A DNA stretch of 64,000 nt, taken from Nannocystis exedens. GTDB lineage: Bacteria > Myxococcota_A > Polyangia > Nannocystales > Nannocystaceae. Numbering within the stretch: the first letter of the stretch is position 1; every line of letters begins with the position of its first letter. The stretch spans positions 9,190,001-9,254,000 of the forward strand of contig NZ_NETK01000001.1 in NCBI RefSeq assembly GCF_002343915.1, read 5' to 3'. Below are positions 7,864-16,687 of this stretch, piece after piece. The notes under the pieces were generated by a model. It did no database searches. It saw only the letters and a list, made by a program, of their open reading frames with translations, and was not told the origin of the DNA. The position numbers and the translations under genes were made by a program.

Positions 7864-9381
7864 ATGACGCGTGCGCGGCTGAGCTGGCTCGGAACGTTGT
7901 TATTCTGGATATTTCGCGCGATCTGGGCGGCCCTGGTGGTGGTGGCGCCGGCCCTCGGGGTGTGGGTGGCGTCGTCGCTGGCGGCCTACCGCAACGGGCC
8001 GGTGTGGCTGGTGTGCGTGGCGGGGCTGCTGCTGTTCCCGATCGTACCTGTCGCATGGGACATGTTGTCCGAGCTGCTGCGCCGGCGGCGGGCGTCGAAG
8101 CGCGACCGGCGGGTGCTGACGACGTGGGACCGCGTCGTCCTGCGCACGCTGGCGATCAACCTGGCGGTCTTGACCGCGCTGCTGTGGTCGCGGCCCGAGG
8201 CGGTGTTCACGGCGATCTCGACGCGCGGCGATTGGTTCCTCGAGGGCGCCGAGCACCCGCTGGCCGACCGCGCGCGCGCCGGGCTGCTGCAGGCCGCCGA
8301 CGGGCTGCAGTGGCTGTACGAGGCGGCGCACGACAACCAGTACGCGGAGCTGATCGAGACCAAGCCCGCCGAGGCCCCGGCGCCGCAGCCGATGCCCCGA
8401 GACGACGCCTGGAGCGACCCGTGGGAGCGGCCGCCGCAGCCGTCGCCGGCGCCCGAGCAGAGCGCCGAGCCGACGCCCGCGCCCGCGAGCGAGCCGCCGG
8501 CGAGCGGGCCGACCTGGCCATCGCCCGCCGAGGTCCACCCGGCGGTGCTGGCGATGCCCGACGAGGCGCGCGTCAGCATCGACGCCGTCGGCCGCCACCT
8601 CGCCGCCCAGGAGCCCGATCCGGCGCGCCGGATCAAGGCAATTCACGACTTCGTCGCCACCCACCTCGCCTACGACGCGGCGTCGTACCTGAACCGCGCC
8701 GTCTACCCCGACCAGCGCGCCGAGGCGGTGTTCGCCTCGCGCCTGGCCGTCTGCGCCGGCTACGCCAACCTGATGCGGGCGATCGCGGCGGTCACCGGCG
8801 ACGAGGTCGTGGTCGTCGTCGGCGACGCGCGCGGGCTGTCGCGCGAGGTCGAGGGCGAGTCGCACGCGTGGAACGCCGCGCGCATCGACGGCCGCTGGTA
8901 CCTGATCGACGCCACCTGGGACTCCGGGCACCTCAAGGACGGCGCGTTCGTCCGCGAGTACCGCACCGACTACCTGTTCGTGCCGCCGGCGCTGATCGGG
9001 GTGACGCACTTCCCCGAGGAGCCGGCCTGGCAGCTGCGCGAGCAGCCGCTCACCCGCGGCGAGTTCGCCCGCCAGCCGATGATGCGGCCCAAGTTCTTCG
9101 CCGACGGGCTGCAGCTGGTCGAGCCCCGCCGCTCGCAGGTCACCGTGCAGAGCGCGTTCGCGCTGAGCCTCGACAACCCGCGCGGCCGCCACCTGATCGT
9201 CAAGGCTGTCCCCGAGGACAGCGCCGCGGCGATCGAGTGCGAGCTCACCGGGACCCGCTCGGTCGCAGTGTCGTGCGGGCCGCTGGCGAAGGGGACCTAC
9301 GCGGTCCGGATCTACACCTCGCCGACGCTCTACGGGACGTACCAGGGCGTGGGCGAGCTGCAGGTGCACGCGTCGGGGTAG
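7864..9381 (+). CDS. membrane-anchored transglutaminase-like protease superfamily protein
   Basis: A 505-residue protein. Hydrophobic segments at about residues 13-38, 47-65 and 91-108 anchor it in the inner membrane. A Pro/Glu/Ala-rich linker covers about 165-222. The catalytic domain (about 225-365) has the Cys-His-Asp triad of transglutaminase-like proteins: C297 in RLAVCAGYANLM, H334 in GESHAWNAARI and D349 in WYLIDATWDSG. The best match in type is the kyphoscoliosis-peptidase group. The last 100 residues form a beta-rich domain with YAVRIYTS. Predicted role: peptide or cross-link hydrolysis at the envelope. A longer upstream frame is a shadow across the previous gene; the ATG was chosen for the TAGGCT box and the hydrophobic start. 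Confidence 0.87.
   Translation: MTRARLSWLGTLLFWIFRAIWAALVVVAPALGVWVASSLAAYRNGPVWLVCVAGLLLFPIVPVAWDMLSELLRRRRASKRDRRVLTTWDRVVLRTLAINLAVLTALLWSRPEAVFTAISTRGDWFLEGAEHPLADRARAGLLQAADGLQWLYEAAHDNQYAELIETKPAEAPAPQPMPRDDAWSDPWERPPQPSPAPEQSAEPTPAPASEPPASGPTWPSPAEVHPAVLAMPDEARVSIDAVGRHLAAQEPDPARRIKAIHDFVATHLAYDAASYLNRAVYPDQRAEAVFASRLAVCAGYANLMRAIAAVTGDEVVVVVGDARGLSREVEGESHAWNAARIDGRWYLIDATWDSGHLKDGAFVREYRTDYLFVPPALIGVTHFPEEPAWQLREQPLTRGEFARQPMMRPKFFADGLQLVEPRRSQVTVQSAFALSLDNPRGRHLIVKAVPEDSAAAIECELTGTRSVAVSCGPLAKGTYAVRIYTSPTLYGTYQGVGELQVHASG
9205..9222. repeat. GCTGTCC/GGACAGC inverted repeat in coding sequence
   Basis: Perfect 7-base arms with a 4-base loop inside the transglutaminase-like gene, read as AVPEDSA. 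A further partial element (ACCTGTCGCATGGGACATG) lies at 8047-8065 in the same gene. Confidence 0.5.
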
Positions 9382-9751
9382 ATCTCGGGACCGATGCCTC
9401 GTACCGGAGCGGCCGAGTGCTGGGGCCGCGGGCCGGCCACGCGGTGCGGAGCGGGTTTCGCGTGGCCGCGGCCGGGACCTCGATCGCAGCACCCCCGCGA
9501 CTTGCATGCACAGCCCGGTCGGCCCCGCGGAGCTTCAGACAGGGCCGACAATCCAGTCGACCCGGGCGTGCGATCGACCCGTACAATCGCACGTACATGG
9601 TGGGCGAGGCGCGGCGATTGCGTCAGGACCCGCGCCATCGGGGCGATGCCTCAGTGTGCGCCTGTAATCCCCGGCGAGACTTGCTCGCTCTCACAGCAAG
9701 TTCATGACGTCTTGATCCTCTGCGACTGGATCAAGCTCCCTCTGGACACGG
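9382..9751. other. intergenic stretch before the IS remnant
   Basis: About 370 bases with no credible gene. Two inverted repeats are visible: a 7-base ACTTGCT/AGCAAGT pair at 9679-9701 and an 8-base CTTGATCC/GGATCAAG pair with a 9-base spacer at 9711-9735. The GC content looks lower than in the flanking genes. One of the repeats may be an IS end, but I see no matching right end. Confidence 0.4.
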
Positions 9752-10671
9752 ATGAGCCGGCTTGCGCGAGAACGCTCGTGTGCTCTTCCTGAACATGCCC
9801 ACCGCAATCTCTGTCGACTTCGAATCCGCATTGTCGAGGCCCGCGCACAGGAAGGGCTGACTTACGAGCAGCTCGCCGAGCGCTTCAGCGTGGGACGAGC
9901 GACCGTGGATCGAACGCTTCGTCTCGCGCGAGAGACGGGGTCGGTCGAGCCCAAGCCGCATGGCGGCGGAGTCGCGCGACGGATCACGGCCCAGGAGCAA
10001 GAGTTGCTCGTCGAGCTGGTGCGAGCGCGGCCAGACGCGACTCTTGCAGAGCTGTGCATCGCGCTGCAGATCCGGGCGGGCGTCCAGATCAGCCGTGCGA
10101 CGATGTGCCGCGAGCTTCAGCGTCTCGGCTTCACGAGGAAAAAAATCGCTGGTGGCTCGGGAGCGATGCACGGCCGAGGTCGTGGCGATGCGCAACGCTT
10201 TCGTCGCGCAGATGCAGTCCTGCGATCCCGAGCGCCTGATCTTCCTCGACGAGTCGGGCTCGCACATCTCGATGACCCGCACTCGTGCGTGGGCGCCGCC
10301 GAGGGAAGCGCGTCCACGGCGTCGTACCCCGCAACCGCGGCCGCGCGACGACGATGCTCGGGGCGCTCTCCATCGACGGCATCGAGGCGATGATGGCTGT
10401 CGAGTGTGGCACGACGGCCAAAGTCTTCCTCGAATTCATCGACGAGCATCTCGCGCCGAAGCTGCGCCCGGGCGACATCGTGGTGATGGACAACCCCGGG
10501 GCGCATCACGCGACAGGCGTCCGCGAGCGTATCGAGGCGCGCGGAGCGAAGGTCGTCTATCAGCCGCCGTACTCGCCCGACCTCAATCCCATCGAGCTCG
10601 CCTGGTCCAAAATCAAGGCCGCTCTCTGCGCATCTCGCGTCCGCCCTGACAGCATGTTTCATGCGACTTGA
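9752..10671 (+). pseudogene. IS630-type transposase, frameshifted remnant
   Basis: Three frames together spell an IS630-family transposase. Frame 1 gives the N-terminal helix-turn-helix part (LTYEQLAERFSVGRATVDRT, then KPHGGGVARRIT). Frame 2 gives the first catalytic Asp in LIFLDESGSHISMTRTRAW. Frame 3 gives the second Asp in VVMDNPGAHH and the Glu in DLNPIELAWSKIK. The first switch is at a run of seven A near 10139; the second is near 10300, where GCGCCGCCGAGGG has one base more than needed for APRGKR. The usual C-terminal 40 or so residues are missing in this orientation. The copy is therefore dead. The exact start is unclear. Confidence 0.82.
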
Positions 10672-10797
10672 GGCGTGCTGACGCCGCAATGCTTGAACCA
10701 TCCAGCCGCGTCGGCTGGGGTGACAAGACCCGCAACGGCGCGGATCGCGGCCTTGAGAAGCGGGACGGGTTTGGCCCCGAGGCGCGCACGGACGTGG
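10659..10797 (-). pseudogene. inverted C-terminal fragment of an IS630-type transposase
   Basis: Read on the minus strand this stretch gives VRARLGAKPVPLLKAAIRAV followed by AGLVTPADAAGWFKHCG and a stop at 10659-10661. The TPxDAxGWFxHCG motif is the typical end of IS630-family transposases of this type, which is what the plus-strand copy next to it lacks. A local inversion of the 3' end of the element, or a second broken copy, explains it. It has no start codon of its own. Confidence 0.7.
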
Positions 10798-10802
10798 CAT
10801 CG

Positions 10803-10808
10803 TACACT
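10803..10808 (+). promoter_or_regulatory. TACACT -10 box, start-proximal
   Basis: Ends 8 bases before the ATG of the FG-GAP lipoprotein gene, directly after the IS remnant. No Shine-Dalgarno sequence lies between. Confidence 0.5.
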
Positions 10809-10816
10809 GCCGTGCC

Positions 10817-13800
10817 ATGAGCCCGCTGCAGGTTAGAACGCGCCGCCTTCGGATCCCTTTAGGAGGGGGGTCTTGCGCGCGTGCGGAGTTCGCTGGCCTG
10901 CTAGCGACGTTCGTGCTGGGGTGCGGGGGCTCTGCCGCCGAACCCGCGTTCTGCCTGGAGGGGCCCGAGTGCCCGCCTCTCGCGTCGGCTCCGCTGCGCC
11001 CGGTCGTGGACCGGCTATTCCTGGCCGACTCGCCGGCAAGCAGCGTCGGGCTCGACATGCGCGGCGGGGCCCTCATGCACCTCCGCACCGACGAGGTGGG
11101 CGCGAGCCCTTCGCTTTCGTGGCTCGGGCTCAACGCGGCCCCGCGCGACATCCTCTTCGAGGATCTGGACGGCGACGGCGTGCATGACTTCGCCGTGAGC
11201 GATAGCCACGGCGAGCGCGTCGTCGTCGCTCGCGGCGGCCAGGATGGCGCGCTGGGGGAGGTCCGAGAGGTCATTCTCGCGGGCGGACCCGGCGCGCTAA
11301 CGGCCTGGTACTCCCCGGAGGGCGGCGCTCGGCTCCTCGTCGCCTCCAGCCACAAGTCCTCGCTATGGGTGATCGAGTGGACGGCGGAGGGTCCGGCTGT
11401 CGTCTCCGAGGTCCCGGCGCTGCAGCCGGGAGTGGCGACGATGGTGGCGACGGATCTCGACCTCGACGGGGTGCAAGAGCTCGTCGCGTCGAACCCCGCG
11501 ATGCGACGCATCGACACCTTGTCGTACGAGGGAGGCACGTGGGCCGTCCGCCATAGCACCGCTATGTCGCTCGCGGTCAGCCGGCTGCAACTCGGGAGGT
11601 TCGACGACGATGCCTACGCCGACCTGTTGCTCGTCGACGATGCCACCGGAACGGCTCACGTCTTCCGCGGCCTCGCCGGGGGCGCCTTCTCGACCCCCGC
11701 GGTCGCGCTCGACTCGCCGGGTCGGGTCCTCGACGCGATGCCCTGGGCGCGCGAGACGAGTCCTGAGCGACCTGTCCTGCTCGTCGAGGACTTCGGGCTC
11801 GTCGAGGCACCGCTCGACGGGCCCGCGACCGTCCTGGGTTTCACCGCGGAGCACGCGTCGAGCCTGGCACGCCCGGCGTCGGGCGACGGCTCGCTCGTAG
11901 TCGTCGCCAAGGACGCGGGGCGCGTCGCCTGGCTCCTCGACAGGCCAGACGCGCTCGCCCTCGGGGACGCGACGTTCTTGCAAGCGCTGGAGACTGCGTA
12001 TCCCCTGCTCGCGGCGGACACCACCGAGAGCGGGCTGCTGGACATCATCGCTCGTCACGACGACGGACTCGTCGTCTTTCCGGCGCTGTCACCGGATTCA
12101 TGGGCCGCAAGGGTCCCGATCGATCTCGAGCTCGACGCCGGCATCGTCGCGGTTTACCCCGCTCGCTTCGATCTCGACGCGCATGTCGATCTGCTGGCCG
12201 TGGACGGCGAGTCTCGCCTCCTCGCCCTGACCGGCGGTGGAGACGGCACCTTCGTTCACGTGGGCACGTATGGCCTGTGGGCCGCCGGCGCCGAGCTTCG
12301 TGTGGGCGATGTCGAGGGGGACGGACGTGACGAGCTCGTCGTCACACGTCGGGATGTCACGGGCGCGCCGCGCGAGCTCTGGCGGTTCGACGGAGTCGAG
12401 TGGGCCTCGCAGCCGCTTCCCGGCGCGGGGGGTCGCCCGGCGTCCGCCCGATCGGCCGAGCTCGTATTCGCGTCGACCGGTGCCGACGGGGCCTCTGCGT
12501 TCCTCGAGCGCGTCGTGGCCGACAGCGAGGGGTGGAAGCTCGGCGGTCGGAGCGAACTGCCCGCGCACGTCGCCGAACTGACGGCCGCGGGTGCGGAGGG
12601 CTCGAGCGACTTCGCCTTCTGCCTGGACGGCTCCAAAGAGCACCTTCCTTCCATCGGCCGGTGGTCGTCCAGCCCGACGGACGTCGTCGCCGTGACGATC
12701 GAGCCGCTCGAGCCGACTCCGGTGGCTCACGACGGTGAGCTGGGATTCGTCGGCGGCGCGTGCATCGGGCTGTGGAGCGTTCGCGGCCCCGAGCGCCACG
12801 ATCTCGTCGCTCATTTTCGATTCACCGCGGGTATCGACGCGGTCGACGCGCTCAGCATGTTCGAACCCACGGCCGACCGCATCGCCCATTACCGCAACGA
12901 ATACATCGGAAAGAACGTCTCGACCGTCATCCCGCTGGTCGCCGGCGAGGAATGGCGCGGTTTCCTCGTAAAGAGCGGCCTCTTCACCGAGCTTCGACCA
13001 GCAGCCGAACGTCCGGCGCCGGTGGCCAGGCGGACGCTGTCGGTCTGGCCCGAGGTCGCAGGCGTCCCGCCGCAGGTGCTACCCGCGCCGTCTGTGGCCG
13101 GTGGAGCCAGCGGTGTCTTGCTCGCGGGGGAGGGCACGAGCACGATCTTAACGGCGGCTGACGCCCGCCTGGACGGGTTGACCGTACCGTGCCCGGCGGA
13201 GAGCGCTGCGCTCGTCGAGCCGGCGACAGCGCTCGTCGTGTGTGACGACCGATCTTTGGTGCTCGTTGCGCCGCGAGCTGCGCCGGTCTCGCTCGGCTCG
13301 TTCGCGCACCGCGGGGACGCGATGGCCGCCTGGAACAGCCCGTCGGGGCTGTTTCTCATCACCGGCGACGCAGAAGTGCGCGAGGTCCGGCGCTATCGCG
13401 TCGACCCGGTCAATCACACGACCATCCCCATCGAGGCGACCGAGACGGCGATCGTGCCTCGTCTGCTGCGAATCGTGTCGCGTTCAGGGGAGGACACGCT
13501 CCTGGTCGCGGACCCGAGCGAGCGGAGCATCGCGCTGCTCAGCCCGGCTTCGCTCGGCGAGCACACGGCCCCCCAGGTCATGTCGCTCGATGGTCCGGCT
13601 TTTTTACGCCTGGAGGTCGGCGACTTCGACAACGACGGCTCTTCCGAGCTCATCACCCTCGACGGCCAAATGCTGCGAGTCCTCGCGCTGTCCCGGCCGT
13701 CCGGGCCTCCGCTCGCCGAGCTGGCCCTGCCCGCGGAGGGCGGTCGAGCGGGCTCGTTCGTTGTTATGGATGTGGATTGCGACGCCAACCTCGATCTCGC

Positions 13801-13981
13801 GGTGCTCGACGAGCGCTCGGTGCGACTCTTGTTGTGGCGGGGCGATGGTGCCGGCGGCTTCGCGCGAGACGGGGAGCTGGAGTTTCCACGACCGGTGCGG
13901 GCAGTCTGGGGGGCGTCGCGCTGCGCTCCCGGCGTGAAGAGCTTGGTTGCCCTCGGCGACTCGGAGGTGTATTGGCGATGA
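10817..13981 (+). CDS. large FG-GAP/VCBS repeat lipoprotein
   Basis: A 1054-residue lipoprotein. The leader ends at ATFVLGCGG (Cys near residue 36). The rest is a long beta-propeller-like protein with integrin-type FG-GAP/VCBS segments that carry Ca-binding Asp-rich loops, for example FEDLDGDGVHDFAVSD, ATDLDLDGVQELVAS, VGDVEGDGRDELVVTR, VGDFDNDGSSELITLD and VMDVDCDANLDLAVLD. Such proteins sit on the outer surface, but the ligand is unknown. The stop overlaps the next ATG by four bases (ATGA), so the two genes are translationally coupled. Third-position GC seems lower than in most neighbours, which with the adjoining IS remnant hints at a transferred segment. Confidence 0.85.
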   Translation: MSPLQVRTRRLRIPLGGGSCARAEFAGLLATFVLGCGGSAAEPAFCLEGPECPPLASAPLRPVVDRLFLADSPASSVGLDMRGGALMHLRTDEVGASPSLSWLGLNAAPRDILFEDLDGDGVHDFAVSDSHGERVVVARGGQDGALGEVREVILAGGPGALTAWYSPEGGARLLVASSHKSSLWVIEWTAEGPAVVSEVPALQPGVATMVATDLDLDGVQELVASNPAMRRIDTLSYEGGTWAVRHSTAMSLAVSRLQLGRFDDDAYADLLLVDDATGTAHVFRGLAGGAFSTPAVALDSPGRVLDAMPWARETSPERPVLLVEDFGLVEAPLDGPATVLGFTAEHASSLARPASGDGSLVVVAKDAGRVAWLLDRPDALALGDATFLQALETAYPLLAADTTESGLLDIIARHDDGLVVFPALSPDSWAARVPIDLELDAGIVAVYPARFDLDAHVDLLAVDGESRLLALTGGGDGTFVHVGTYGLWAAGAELRVGDVEGDGRDELVVTRRDVTGAPRELWRFDGVEWASQPLPGAGGRPASARSAELVFASTGADGASAFLERVVADSEGWKLGGRSELPAHVAELTAAGAEGSSDFAFCLDGSKEHLPSIGRWSSSPTDVVAVTIEPLEPTPVAHDGELGFVGGACIGLWSVRGPERHDLVAHFRFTAGIDAVDALSMFEPTADRIAHYRNEYIGKNVSTVIPLVAGEEWRGFLVKSGLFTELRPAAERPAPVARRTLSVWPEVAGVPPQVLPAPSVAGGASGVLLAGEGTSTILTAADARLDGLTVPCPAESAALVEPATALVVCDDRSLVLVAPRAAPVSLGSFAHRGDAMAAWNSPSGLFLITGDAEVREVRRYRVDPVNHTTIPIEATETAIVPRLLRIVSRSGEDTLLVADPSERSIALLSPASLGEHTAPQVMSLDGPAFLRLEVGDFDNDGSSELITLDGQMLRVLALSRPSGPPLAELALPAEGGRAGSFVVMDVDCDANLDLAVLDERSVRLLLWRGDGAGGFARDGELEFPRPVRAVWGASRCAPGVKSLVALGDSEVYWR

Positions 13982-15120
13982 TCCAGCCCTCGTCCGTGAT
14001 TTCCCCCCGCATGCGCACGTGGGGAGCGTTGGGGCTAGCCATGGCCCTCGGCGGGCAAGGCGTCCAAGGTTGCAGCGAGTCCTGGCTGGAGTCGCTGCCC
14101 GAGCCGTCCTGGGACAACGCGGACTTCAGCTTCGCGACCGACGTCGAGGGGCCGATCTGCGGTGGTACGCTCGATTTCCAGGCCGGCTTCGTGGATCGTC
14201 TGCAGGAGTTGTTCGGGCAGCCGCGCGACGGCCGGCGGTTCACGTACTACGCGCTCTCGGACGACTTCTTCGCCCAATGGCCGTGCGGGGAGGCGAAGGG
14301 GTGCTACCGGGACGGCATCCTGCTCGATCAGTTTCTCGTCGACTTGCACGAGCTCGTGCACCCGGTGCTCAACCTTGCGCACGGGCCCGCCCGGCGCTTC
14401 GTGGGCGAGGGCCTCGCCGAAGTGTTCCGCGACCGGCATGGCGGCGTGCTCCCGTTGTCGTCCGAGATTGGCCTGCTGGAGGCCATCGCGCGCGACTGGA
14501 GCGATGCGGACGAATTGGCGAGCCTCTACGCGCGCGCGGGCCATTTTTTCGCGTACGTGCTGGATGTCCACGGTCCATCGGTGGCGCTCGATGTGTACAG
14601 GTCGGCGGACCCGGGCGAATCGGCTGAAGCGTTCCAGGCCGCGCTCGAGCGCGCGACCGGCTTCACGATGGACGAGCTCGTCGCGGACTACGAGGCGTAT
14701 CCCGAGTGCCCGAACCGCGAGTTCCGCTGGCCGGTGATGGAATGCTCGCTCGCGCCGAGCGCGTGGAGCGGATGCGCCTGGCAGGCGCACGCATTAATCG
14801 ATTGTGGCCTTACCGACGTGATGGGCCCGCGAGCAGGGGAGATGTGGACAGTAAGAGTGATCGATGTCCCCGCCGACGGGGACTATCGCATTTACACATT
14901 CGGCGATCCCGCCGAGCGTGCGTACGTCGAGATTGGTGGCTGCACCGTGGGCTGCTCACCCGACAAGTACTGGATCGTCGAGCACGGTCAGACCGAGGTC
15001 GTGCATCTCTCGGCCGGACCTCACTACGTGTCCCTGGTCCGGAGCGAGGATCGGCCGGGACTCTCCGGGGTGCGCATCGAGTTCGCGGACAACGCCGAGA
15101 CTTCAGGATGTGCTCCGTAG
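13978..15120 (+). CDS. putative zincin metallopeptidase lipoprotein
   Basis: A 380-residue lipoprotein with leader ending in GQGVQGCS. Around residue 125 it has HELVH followed about 20 residues on by GEGLAEVF. This HExxH...E arrangement is that of gluzincin metallopeptidases, so a secreted zinc protease is likely; the exact family is not recognised. The C-terminal 120 residues contain eight or so Cys and a beta-rich domain (VRVIDVPADGDYRIYTFG) that resembles a carbohydrate- or surface-binding module. Coupled to the FG-GAP lipoprotein through ATGA, so the two products probably act together on the cell surface. Confidence 0.75.
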   Translation: MIQPSSVISPRMRTWGALGLAMALGGQGVQGCSESWLESLPEPSWDNADFSFATDVEGPICGGTLDFQAGFVDRLQELFGQPRDGRRFTYYALSDDFFAQWPCGEAKGCYRDGILLDQFLVDLHELVHPVLNLAHGPARRFVGEGLAEVFRDRHGGVLPLSSEIGLLEAIARDWSDADELASLYARAGHFFAYVLDVHGPSVALDVYRSADPGESAEAFQAALERATGFTMDELVADYEAYPECPNREFRWPVMECSLAPSAWSGCAWQAHALIDCGLTDVMGPRAGEMWTVRVIDVPADGDYRIYTFGDPAERAYVEIGGCTVGCSPDKYWIVEHGQTEVVHLSAGPHYVSLVRSEDRPGLSGVRIEFADNAETSGCAP

Positions 15121-15162
15121 CGAGCGACGCGACGCTCGACGGCCCAGGGCGCACGCGCCCGG

Positions 15163-15660
15163 TCACAGCCGCGCGAGGATGTCATTGACGACCGCGTCGA
15201 CCGGCTGGGCGGCGTCGACGGTGAGCGCGTCGTCCGGCGGCTCGAGCGCCGAGATCTGGCTGTCCAGCAGGTCGGCCTTGAAGAAGTGGTGCGGGCGGGC
15301 GAGCAGGCGGGCGCGGGCGACCTCGGGGTCGATCTGCAGGTACACGAACACGACCTGGGCCGGATCGCGGCGCAGCATGGCGCGGTGGACCGCCCGCAGC
15401 GCGGAGCAGGCGAGCACGACGTCGCCCTCGTGATGCAACCATCCGTCGATCTCGGCCGACAGGATGTGCAGCCACGGGACGCGGTCGGCGTCGTCGAGCG
15501 GGGTGCCGGCCGCCATCTTGGCCCGGTTGGCGGGCGGGTGAAATTCGTCGGCGTCGACGAAGCGGGCGCCGAGCGCGGCGGCGAGGCGCTGACCGATGGT
15601 GGTCTTGCCGGCCCCGGACACGCCCATGACGACGATCACCACGCGGTGAGCCAAGCGCAC
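15163..15660 (-). CDS. gntK: gluconokinase
   Basis: A 165-residue enzyme phosphorylating D-gluconate to 6-phosphogluconate. The P-loop is GVSGAGKTT at about residues 13-21, followed by the family pattern DADEFHPPANRAKMAAGTPL and later CSALRAVHRAMLRR, and VYLQIDPEVARARLLARPHHFF. Length is normal for GntK. The first codon is GTG; an internal GTG six codons on or the Met of VVMGVSG are possible alternatives. It diverges from the SDR/GH15 pair across about 260 bases that must hold both promoters. With a putative glucose dehydrogenase next door a glucose-gluconate route is plausible. Confidence 0.88.
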   Translation of the reverse strand: MRLAHRVVIVVMGVSGAGKTTIGQRLAAALGARFVDADEFHPPANRAKMAAGTPLDDADRVPWLHILSAEIDGWLHHEGDVVLACSALRAVHRAMLRRDPAQVVFVYLQIDPEVARARLLARPHHFFKADLLDSQISALEPPDDALTVDAAQPVDAVVNDILARL

Positions 15661-15918
15661 CGGCGAGGCCGCGTCAACCCGAGCGCGGGCGATCGAGGCC
15701 TCGGGGCGGCCGAGCGGGCCGCGTCAACTCCGCGGATCGCCAGCCTCCGCCGCGTGGCCGGGACGAGGCCGCGTCGTTTCGGCGAAGACTGGCTTTTTGC
15801 CGTGCCCCGCCGCGAGCGTGCGTCACACATGGGCGATGCGCAGGAGCGAGGACGCACCGCACGAGGCCCGCCGCCGGCGAGCGTCGTCCGGCTGCCCCGC
15901 CGCGCATCGGGAGGTCGC

Positions 15919-16683
15919 ATGCGACTGAAAGGGAAGACGGCCCTGGTCACGGGCTCGAGCCGCGGCATCGGCCGCGAGATCGCCCTCCGCTTCGCGCGCG
16001 AGGGCGCCGACGTCGCCGTCAACTACCACGGCAGCGCCGAGGCGGCCGAGGCGGTGGCCGGCGCGATCCGGGCCGAGGGGCGCCGCGTCGTGGTGGTGCA
16101 GGCCGACGTCGGAAGCACGGGCGACTGCGAGAAGTTGGTCGCCGAGGCGTGGCAGGCGCTCGGGCCGCTCGACATCCTCGTCAACAACGCCGGGATGGAG
16201 ATCAAGGCGCCGTTCGTCGAGGTGACCGAGGCCGACTTCGACAAGGTGCTCGGCACCAACCTCAAGGGCACGTTCTTCACCACCCAGGCGGTGGTGCGCC
16301 GCTGGCTGGGGGGCGAGCGGGGCGGCCGCGTCATCAACATCAGCTCGGTGCACGAGGAGCTGTCGTTCCCCGGCCACGCGACCTACTGCGCGGCCAAGGG
16401 CGCGATCCGGATGCTCACGCGCGACCTCGCGGCCGAGCTCGGTGGGCTCGGGATCACGGTCAACGCGATCGCCCCCGGCGCGATCGCGACCGACATCAAC
16501 CGCGACGTCACCGAGGACCCGCGGGCCCGCGCCGGGCTGCTGGCGCGGATCCCCCTGAAGCGGATCGGCACGCCGGCCGACGTCGCCGGCATCGCGGTGC
16601 TGCTCGCTTCGGACGACGCGGCGTACGTGACCGGCTCGACGTACTTCGTCGACGGCGGGATGACCTGGTTCCACGAGGAGTGA
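15919..16683 (+). CDS. SDR oxidoreductase, glucose 1-dehydrogenase-like
   Basis: A 254-residue classical short-chain dehydrogenase. The cofactor site TGSSRGIG is at residues 11-18, NNAG near 90, catalytic Ser in INISSVHEE, and YxxxK in TYCAAKGAI. The C-terminal part (LLASDDAAYVTGSTYFVDGG) is typical. The sequence type is the glucose 1-dehydrogenase group, giving gluconolactone from glucose with NAD(P), though SDR substrates are hard to predict. GGGAGG just before the ATG sets the start; a longer frame upstream is intergenic. GH15 follows after 4 bases. Confidence 0.82.
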   Translation: MRLKGKTALVTGSSRGIGREIALRFAREGADVAVNYHGSAEAAEAVAGAIRAEGRRVVVVQADVGSTGDCEKLVAEAWQALGPLDILVNNAGMEIKAPFVEVTEADFDKVLGTNLKGTFFTTQAVVRRWLGGERGGRVINISSVHEELSFPGHATYCAAKGAIRMLTRDLAAELGGLGITVNAIAPGAIATDINRDVTEDPRARAGLLARIPLKRIGTPADVAGIAVLLASDDAAYVTGSTYFVDGGMTWFHEE

Positions 16684-16687
16684 GGCG

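Noticed and set aside
10134..10142. Run of seven A as a programmed frameshift signal in the IS630 transposase
   Set aside because: The needed change is +1, not the -1 usual at such runs, and a second shift near 10300 is a plain one-base insertion. The element is decayed anyway.
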